A stretch of DNA of 59,433 nt from Mycobacterium sp. 4858. GTDB taxonomy: Bacteria; Actinomycetota; Actinomycetes; Mycobacteriales; Mycobacteriaceae. Position numbers and translations under genes: made by a program. The notes under the pieces were generated by a model. That model did not search any database. It saw nothing but the letters and a program-made list of their open reading frames with translations, and was not told where the DNA came from. Below, one piece after another: positions 1-5,717 of this stretch (the stretch's first letter is position 1; each line of letters begins with the position of its first letter). The stretch is from positions 1,719,184-1,778,616 of the forward strand of contig NZ_LT968776.1 in the NCBI RefSeq assembly GCF_900240975.1, given 5' to 3'.

Positions 1-65
1 GTCGGGTTGGCCGGCGTGGTCGGCAGCCCGGCGCCCGGGCTGCCGACCACGCCGGCCAACCCGAC
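1..65. repeat. Perfect inverted repeat, 31-bp arms, 3-nt loop, at the window edge
   Basis: Bases 1-31 are the exact reverse complement of 35-65, around the loop CGC at 32-34. The left arm starts at base 1, so it may extend further outside. It lies inside coding sequence, in the Pro-rich linker of the first gene, where a terminator is not expected. A natural hairpin, a snap-back duplication, or an artefact at a contig end are all possible. Confidence 0.8.
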
Positions 66-420
66 AGCGCCCGCCGGTGCCATCCCGCTGCCGCCCGACC
101 AGAACGGTTACGTGTTCATCGAAACCAAGTCGGGGACCACACGCTGCCAGATCAACAAGGACACCGTCGGCTGCGAGGCGCCGTTCACCAACTCCCCGCT
201 GCAAGACGGCGAACACGCCAACGGCGTGAGCGTGGACTCAGGTGGCAAGGTGCAGTGGGTGCTGGGCAACCTGGGTGCCATCCCGACCGTCCAGATCGAC
301 TACAAGACCTACAACGCCGCGGGCTGGACGATCGTCGCGACCGCCGACGGCACCCGGTTCACCAACGACCGCACCGGCCACGGCATGTTCGTCAGCCTCG
401 ACAAGGTCAACACGTTCTGA
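1..420 (+). CDS. LpqJ-like exported protein, C-terminal part (cut by window start)
   Basis: The frame is open from base 1, so the start and any signal peptide lie outside the window. The visible 139 residues begin with a Pro/Thr/Ala-rich linker (about residues 1-33). A compact domain follows, opening GYVFIETKSG, with two cysteines (TRCQI, GCEAPF) that could form a disulfide, and closing RFTNDRTGHGMFVSLDKV. From memory this domain resembles the soluble part of mycobacterial LpqJ-type lipoproteins of unknown function, and the linker would fit the spacer after a lipid anchor. The linker is encoded by a perfect inverted repeat (1-65), which makes its sequence suspect. The domain reading is fairly secure; the LpqJ assignment is tentative. 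Confidence 0.6.
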   Translation, partial: VGLAGVVGSPAPGLPTTPANPTAPAGAIPLPPDQNGYVFIETKSGTTRCQINKDTVGCEAPFTNSPLQDGEHANGVSVDSGGKVQWVLGNLGAIPTVQIDYKTYNAAGWTIVATADGTRFTNDRTGHGMFVSLDKVNTF

Positions 421-579
421 CGACCTCGAGGGCCACGCGTTGCTCGATGGTCACCCGGCTCCTTCTCAAAGTGCCGCGAGGTGCGTGCGTTGTCTTCCGT
501 TCGGCCATGGCTAACCCCCGACACCGACAGGGGATAAAGACTCGCAAGCACTGGCATACCGTCCACATCGAAAGGTGAA

Positions 580-607
580 TTGACCACCGGGTTTGGGGCA
601 GTAACCT
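580..607 (+). promoter_or_regulatory. Candidate sigma70-type promoter before the DUF1023 operon
   Basis: TTGACC (580-585) and TAACCT (602-607) are separated by 16 bp and sit 26 bp before a small ORF with a good ribosome binding site. The match to the mycobacterial SigA consensus is fair only. The rest of the 421-632 gap shows nothing else I can name. Confidence 0.3.
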
Positions 608-632
608 TGGCGCCAGCGCGAAAGGGGCGGCG

Positions 633-752
633 ATGCGTGTCAGTGCCCGGCTACAGCGCCGTGTCGCCAACCAGTCGTCAGGGCTGGCAGCCCTGCTGGA
701 AGCCGGGGCTAATCGAGAACCCCTGACGTTTCCATGCACCTCAGGTACATAA
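633..752 (+). CDS. Candidate small upstream ORF (39 aa) overlapping the DUF1023 gene
   Basis: This ATG is preceded by AAAGGGG (620-626) at a good spacing of 6 nt, whereas the DUF1023 gene at 734 has no clear Shine-Dalgarno sequence of its own. The small frame ends with TAA at 750-752, 19 nt inside the larger gene, so the arrangement would allow coupled re-initiation. The peptide is basic at its N-terminus (MRVSARLQRRV) and matches nothing I know. It may be a leader peptide or chance. Confidence 0.3.
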   Translation: MRVSARLQRRVANQSSGLAALLEAGANREPLTFPCTSGT

Positions 753-2494
753 GCATCCCTGCGTTGATAGCCTTCGCCGGCGGTGATCCGTGGGAGGTCA
801 ACCGGACTCTGCAAGCGGGCGAGCCGGGGCAGATTTCGAGCCTCGCAAATGCCTTTAAGGCTGCGGGGCGCTCGACCGCCGAAGCTGACCTTGCCTTCGA
901 GCAAGCCCGCAATCGGTTCGACGCGGCCTGGAATCATCAGGATGGCGATCATCCGATCAACGACTCCGCTGAAGTGCAGCGGGTGACGAAGTCCCTGGGG
1001 GCGCAGGCCGTGCAGCTGCCCAAAATCGGTGCGGATCTGGAAACCATCGCCGCATCCTTGGCCGAGGCGCAAAAGGCCGCCGCTGGCCAGATCGCCTCGC
1101 TGGAAGCGCAGCTGACGGGCCTCGACAACATGATCGCCGAGGCCGTCGAGCTAGAAAACGAGCATCCCAACCTCAGCGCGGCCGACCGAGATGCGCTCAA
1201 CGCCTATATCACCTCGCTCGAAGACGACGCCATCCGCGACACGAAGGCCGCGCTGGGCCAGCTGCAAGCAACACGCGACGGTTACTCGAACACGTTGCAA
1301 AACGCGCTGGGAACCCTCAAGAGTGAGGGATACGACCCGGCAGGCATCAGGGCGCAAGAGGGCCCACTGTCGCCGGCCCCCCCGCTGCCGGATGACCCCA
1401 ATCAGTTTGCGCAAGTGTGGAACTCGCTCACCCAAGAGCAAAAAGACGCCGAATACGACCGAAACCACTTCGTTGGCAACCACGCTGGGATGCCGTTCGT
1501 CGATCGCGATCACTACAACCGGATGCACCTCGACGAGCTGCAGACTTCAAACCAAGCCGACCTGGACCGTCTGCGCGCTCAGCATCCCGACTGGGCCAGC
1601 GGGAAGACGCCGTTCCTGAAGACCAATGAGTTTCTGGCCTGGCGACGGCAATGGGACGCTGCCAATCGTGCGCGCGACGGGTACTCGAATGTGAAAAGTA
1701 CTCTTGGACCGCCGCCGGACAAGGTGCCGCCTGGGCAACTGCCGAGGTACTTGGGCATCATCGATGACAAGGGTCACGCCGCTGTCTCCATCAATAACCC
1801 CGACACGGCGAAACGCGACGCCACCTTTGTGCCGGGCACCGGCCAAGACCTCACGCGCTTTGATGCCAGCGCGCTCAAATCCGAACGGATGTTGTCGGCC
1901 ACGCTTGCTGCTGACAAAAGCCTGCGGCCACAGGATGTTTCGGTGACGACGTGGATGGGCTACGACCGGCCAATGAATGTCTTTGATGCGGCGTCGACTA
2001 GCTATGCCCACAACGGGGCGGCCGCGCTCGACGATTTCCAAGCCGGGTTGCGCGCCTCCCACAACGACGCGGTTACCGGGGGCCCCTCGCTGAACACGGT
2101 CATCGGCCACAGCTATGGATCCACCGAAGTGGGGGCCGCGGCACTCGGCGGCCACCATCTCGACGCCAACAATGTGATCGCAGTCGGCAGCCCCGGGGTA
2201 CTGGCCGGACATGCCGGTGACCTCAACCTTGATCCCGGGGCTCATGTCTTCGCGACCCGAGCGCAAAACGACGTCATCGGTGTCGTGACCGGCATGACGC
2301 TGGGTCCTGACCCAATGAGTTCGAAGTTTGGGGGCATCCCATTTGAGGCAGCGCCCGGACCGGGCTGGCCCTTCGGCCTGCCGACAGTCGCGGCCCACAG
2401 CAGCTACTGGGATACCGGTAACCCGGCGCTTGACAACATGGGCCGTATCATCGCCGGAAGAGTCGATGTCACCCCACCCACCTTCACGCCCTGA
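734..2494 (+). CDS. DUF1023 alpha/beta-hydrolase family protein
   Basis: The 586-residue protein has a long helical N-terminal half (about residues 1-300) with coiled-coil-like segments, rich in Ala/Glu/Gln. The C-terminal hydrolase domain carries the nucleophile elbow GHSYGS (about residue 458) and later a plausible acid/His region, as in DUF1023 proteins of actinobacteria, whose substrates are unknown. An in-frame stop at 710-712 limits the start to ATG 734. No signal peptide is evident. The lipoprotein gene follows after 7 bp, an arrangement like the M. tuberculosis Rv2542-lppB/lppA neighbourhood (from memory), which suggests an operon acting at the envelope. Confidence 0.75.
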   Translation: MHLRYISIPALIAFAGGDPWEVNRTLQAGEPGQISSLANAFKAAGRSTAEADLAFEQARNRFDAAWNHQDGDHPINDSAEVQRVTKSLGAQAVQLPKIGADLETIAASLAEAQKAAAGQIASLEAQLTGLDNMIAEAVELENEHPNLSAADRDALNAYITSLEDDAIRDTKAALGQLQATRDGYSNTLQNALGTLKSEGYDPAGIRAQEGPLSPAPPLPDDPNQFAQVWNSLTQEQKDAEYDRNHFVGNHAGMPFVDRDHYNRMHLDELQTSNQADLDRLRAQHPDWASGKTPFLKTNEFLAWRRQWDAANRARDGYSNVKSTLGPPPDKVPPGQLPRYLGIIDDKGHAAVSINNPDTAKRDATFVPGTGQDLTRFDASALKSERMLSATLAADKSLRPQDVSVTTWMGYDRPMNVFDAASTSYAHNGAAALDDFQAGLRASHNDAVTGGPSLNTVIGHSYGSTEVGAAALGGHHLDANNVIAVGSPGVLAGHAGDLNLDPGAHVFATRAQNDVIGVVTGMTLGPDPMSSKFGGIPFEAAPGPGWPFGLPTVAAHSSYWDTGNPALDNMGRIIAGRVDVTPPTFTP

Positions 2495-2501
2495 TCAGAC
2501 G

Positions 2502-3149
2502 ATGAAACCGACAATCCGTAGTCTGCTTTGTTCACTGGCTGTCCTGCTCACAGCCGGGCTATGTGCTGCGTGCTCATCAGGATCGTCATCCACGTCCACG
2601 AAACAACCGGCGTCGGGGGCGCCGTCTGGCGCAACAGTGATCCCAGGAGGTCCGATGGAGTCCACACCAGCCGCTCCGTCACCGAAAGTACCTGCGAGTC
2701 AAGAAGAAGCGCAGAATACGGTGATTCGCTACATTCAGCAGACCGTGGACGCGCTGCCCGCCGGGACCAACGTCGACGGAACCCGCTACAGCGGTGTCGG
2801 TTCCGGGATCGCCTACTGCGAAGACGAGCCAAAAGACCAAAACTCCCCAGTCAACTACTCCTACTGGGGTGATCTGAACCTTCCACCAGGTACGGACGTC
2901 AACGCCCTCTTCGGTCAGGTGGAAAGCATCTGGAAACGCTGGGGTTGGCAGGTCCTTGAGCGACAAGGCTTCGAGAAGCCCAACAGGTTCGGCTACGCCC
3001 CTGACGGTTACGTCGTGCAAATCAAGTCCGCCTATCCGCCCGGATCGCCCCCGACAATCATCGGGACATCACCGTGCTTCCCAGGCAACCTGCGCAAAGA
3101 AGGCACGCCTGTGCCCACCGCGATAAAGCAGACCTCCGTTGCGCGATGA
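2502..3149 (+). CDS. Probable lipoprotein (LppA/LppB-like partner)
   Basis: The 215-residue product starts with a basic n-region and hydrophobic core, then CAACSSGSS, a lipobox-like cleavage site with an atypical Cys at -3. A Ser/Thr/Pro-rich spacer (to about residue 70) leads into a folded domain with EEAQNTVIRYIQQTVDALP and two cysteines (IAYCED, TSPCFP). The gene lies 7 bp after the DUF1023 gene and is very probably co-transcribed. The arrangement resembles hydrolase-lipoprotein pairs of mycobacteria; the role is unknown. ATG 2502 is chosen because the in-frame upstream extension lies inside the preceding gene and would bury the signal peptide. Confidence 0.75.
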   Translation: MKPTIRSLLCSLAVLLTAGLCAACSSGSSSTSTKQPASGAPSGATVIPGGPMESTPAAPSPKVPASQEEAQNTVIRYIQQTVDALPAGTNVDGTRYSGVGSGIAYCEDEPKDQNSPVNYSYWGDLNLPPGTDVNALFGQVESIWKRWGWQVLERQGFEKPNRFGYAPDGYVVQIKSAYPPGSPPTIIGTSPCFPGNLRKEGTPVPTAIKQTSVAR

Positions 3150-3351
3150 ACCAGCGGAGCGGGATTAGGCACCGGCCTGACTGATTGTCAGATCGGATAA
3201 GCCCGCGACGACTCCCCGGCCCGGGGTCCACCGAGTACACCCCCCGCCCTCCATGTGGTCGGGCCCGTCGCCCGGAAAGACGGCGCCGGTGACGACCCTT
3301 TCCGAAGGCGGGCTCAGGAGGTTGGCAGGTGAGATCAGTACCATCGGTGCC

Positions 3352-3867
3352 GTGGAACGCACAGGCCCACCCGACGACTTCCACGAGCAGGCGACTCATC
3401 ATGCCGACTACGGCATGGCCGACCAGCCGACTTCCGGCGAGGCCCCGCCGTACCCGCCCGACGAAACCGGGCAGCCCGACGCGTTCGACGCCCTGGAGAG
3501 CGAACCCACTCCGTGGTATCGCAAGCCTCCGCTGCTGATCGCCTGGCTGGTGTTCGTCGTGATCCTGATCGGGCTGATCGCCTACGGCATCACCGAGCTG
3601 CTCAAGGGAGGACAGGGCACCAGCCCCACCCCGAGCACCAGCAGCACGAGTTCGACCACCACCACGACGACGACCACCCCGACTACCACCACGACGCCGA
3701 CCACCAGCAGTGCGGGCGAGGCGCCGGCGCAGCAGCCGACACAGCAGCCCACGCGCGAGCCGGGCCAGCAGGCGCCGACGCACCGCCATCACCTGCCACA
3801 GGTGCCTTCGGTGATCACGATTCCCGGGGTGCCCACGGTGATCACCGTCCCGCCCGGCCTGCGCTGA
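3352..3867 (+). CDS. Single-pass membrane protein with Thr/Pro-rich outer tail
   Basis: The product (171 aa from GTG 3352) has an acidic cytosolic segment of about 60 residues ending in PWYRKPP, one transmembrane helix (LLIAWLVFVVILIGLIAYGI), then a Ser/Thr-rich stretch and a Pro/Gln-rich end finishing PSVITIPGVPTVITVPPG. It has the transmembrane helix plus tail architecture of the Hsp70-like proteins in this window but no nucleotide-binding domain. The Hsp70-like gene follows after 55 bp on the same strand. The start is uncertain: AGGAGG at 3316-3321 would best serve a GTG at 3329, but that frame does not encode this protein. Confidence 0.6.
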   Translation: MERTGPPDDFHEQATHHADYGMADQPTSGEAPPYPPDETGQPDAFDALESEPTPWYRKPPLLIAWLVFVVILIGLIAYGITELLKGGQGTSPTPSTSSTSSTTTTTTTTPTTTTTPTTSSAGEAPAQQPTQQPTREPGQQAPTHRHHLPQVPSVITIPGVPTVITVPPGLR

Positions 3868-3922
3868 CGCCGTCGGCCGCTATGGTGAGGACCACCGGGC
3901 GATCGGAAGTGGGGTGCGGGGC

Positions 3923-5524
3923 ATGAGCGAGTCGCTCGGGCTGTCGATTGGGGCGGCCAACCTGGTGGCGGCCCGCGCGGGCGGCGCCCCGGTGGTTCGC
4001 AGTGCCGTGCTGACCCTCTTCGAGCACCGGCCGACCGAAGTTGGCCTGCCGGAAGAAAACCCGAACCTGACCGGGGACGGGATGGTGCTGCGCGGGTTCG
4101 TCGAGCGGGTCGGCGACCGGTCCCCGTTGGTGGCGCCCGACGGGACGAAGTACCTCGGCGAGGTACTGACGGTCGAGGCGATCGAGGCGATGGCCCGCAC
4201 CGTCGGCTACGGCTCACCGATCACCATCGCCGTCCCGGCGTACTGGTCCGAAGCCCAGTTCGCCGCGCTGCGCGACGAATTCTTCGCCCAACCGGACCTG
4301 GCCCGCGGCGGCGTGTCCCCCGTGCTGGTGTCCGACGCCACCGCCGCCGTGGCGGCGCTGCGTGGCAGACCGGGTTTCCCGGGCGCGGGCATCGTCGCGC
4401 TGTGCGATTTCGGCGCCAGCGGCACCAGCGTCACCCTGATGGACGCCGGATCCAACTTCGCGCGCGTCGGCCCGACGGTGCGATACGCGGATTTCTCCGG
4501 CGACGCGATCGATCAGCTCGTCCTGAGTGGCCTGCAGGCATCCGATGACACCATGGCCGACCTGGCCAGCACCACGCGCATCGGTTCGCAGACCCGCCTG
4601 CTCGCTGAATGCCGGCGCGCCAAGGAACAGCTGTCGACCGCCGCGTCGGCCTCGGTCGGGGGCGCGCAGCTGTCGCGCGCCGAGCTGGAGCGGCTGATCT
4701 CCGAACCGCTGGACCGATTCCTGAACGTCGTCGAGGAGGCGTTGCGCCGCAACGGAATTCCGAAGGCCGGGCTGGCCGCCGTGGCGAGCGCCGGCGGCGG
4801 CGCCGGCATCCCGCTGATCGCCGCGCGGCTGTCGCAGCGTTTTCAGGTGCCCGTCCACTCCGCACCGCAGCCCGCGGCCAGCGCGGCCGTCGGCGCGGCG
4901 GCGCTCGGCGAGCAGCAGTCGTCGGCGGGTGCCGCCACGGCGGCGGGAGCCGTCGTGGAAACGCCGACCGAGATGGTCGGCACCGCCGGAATCGACATGA
5001 CCCAGGCCGCGTGGGCCGCCCGGGCCACGGACGTGGACGGCGCCCTGGCCTGGTCCCAGGACGCCGACGGCGCCGACGAGCCGGTGCCCTACACCGGGCG
5101 CGACGCCACCGGCGAGTACACCGACGAGGCAAGGGATTTCGATGCCGGTCCCGGCGACCGCCAAGCCGTCCCGGAGGGCGGGCTGCCGTGGTACAAACGG
5201 ACGGCGCTGGTGCTCAGCGTCGCGGGTGCGGCGGCGGCGGTGCTGGTGGCCATCCTGTTGGCGGTCACCCTCGGCAACCCCAAGCCCCGTCCGGCCAACC
5301 CCACACCGGCTCCCCCGCAAACGTCCCAAACCGTGACCACCACGACCGAGCCGCCGACCACGACCACCACCACGACGGCACCGCCGACGACGACCACTAC
5401 CCCGCCGCCCACGACGTCGCAGGCGCCGCCCACGACGTCGCAGGCGCCCACCACGTCCGCGCCCCCCGCCACGACGCGCTTGCGGCCGCTGCTGCCGCCG
5501 TTCCTGCCCCAACCCCGGCCCTGA
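3923..5524 (+). CDS. Hsp70-like membrane ATPase with Pro/Thr tail, paralogue A
   Basis: This 533-residue protein begins LGLSIGAANLVAAR, aligning with the phosphate-1 loop of Hsp70 (DLGTTNS-type) but with Ser where Hsp70 has the first catalytic Asp. The phosphate-2 loop CDFGASGTS (about residue 160) keeps its Asp. The adenosine motif AGGGAGIPLIAARL (about residues 290-305) and a PAASAAVGAAA segment complete the actin/Hsp70 fold. No substrate-binding domain follows. Instead there is an acidic linker, PWYKR, one transmembrane helix (about 427-448) and a Pro/Thr tail. It resembles M. tuberculosis Rv0312/Rv2264c-type proteins of unknown function. The start is set at ATG 3923; GTG 3914 is possible. 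Confidence 0.75.
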   Translation: MSESLGLSIGAANLVAARAGGAPVVRSAVLTLFEHRPTEVGLPEENPNLTGDGMVLRGFVERVGDRSPLVAPDGTKYLGEVLTVEAIEAMARTVGYGSPITIAVPAYWSEAQFAALRDEFFAQPDLARGGVSPVLVSDATAAVAALRGRPGFPGAGIVALCDFGASGTSVTLMDAGSNFARVGPTVRYADFSGDAIDQLVLSGLQASDDTMADLASTTRIGSQTRLLAECRRAKEQLSTAASASVGGAQLSRAELERLISEPLDRFLNVVEEALRRNGIPKAGLAAVASAGGGAGIPLIAARLSQRFQVPVHSAPQPAASAAVGAAALGEQQSSAGAATAAGAVVETPTEMVGTAGIDMTQAAWAARATDVDGALAWSQDADGADEPVPYTGRDATGEYTDEARDFDAGPGDRQAVPEGGLPWYKRTALVLSVAGAAAAVLVAILLAVTLGNPKPRPANPTPAPPQTSQTVTTTTEPPTTTTTTTAPPTTTTTPPPTTSQAPPTTSQAPTTSAPPATTRLRPLLPPFLPQPRP

Positions 5525-5717
5525 CGCGGTGGCGCCGGTCACCGCGACGAAATTCACAGGCCGGCGGCGGCGCTCAACGAAGCAGGCCGAGACGCCTGCA
5601 CCCCCGAAGTTAGGGCAGCCTTTCTCGCGGCGGAAGCTGCGGAGATGCAACTATGAGCAGGGCTAAGCAGGCAAACAAAACGCAGGCTGAATCAACAATG
5701 CATTGGGGAGACCTTCG

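Noticed and set aside
3329..3538. GTG 3329 with an ideal AGGAGG 7 nt upstream
   Set aside because: Its frame gives a short Arg/Pro-rich peptide ending at 3538. The neighbouring frame encodes a coherent membrane protein, so the site is probably fortuitous, though it leaves that gene's start unsettled.
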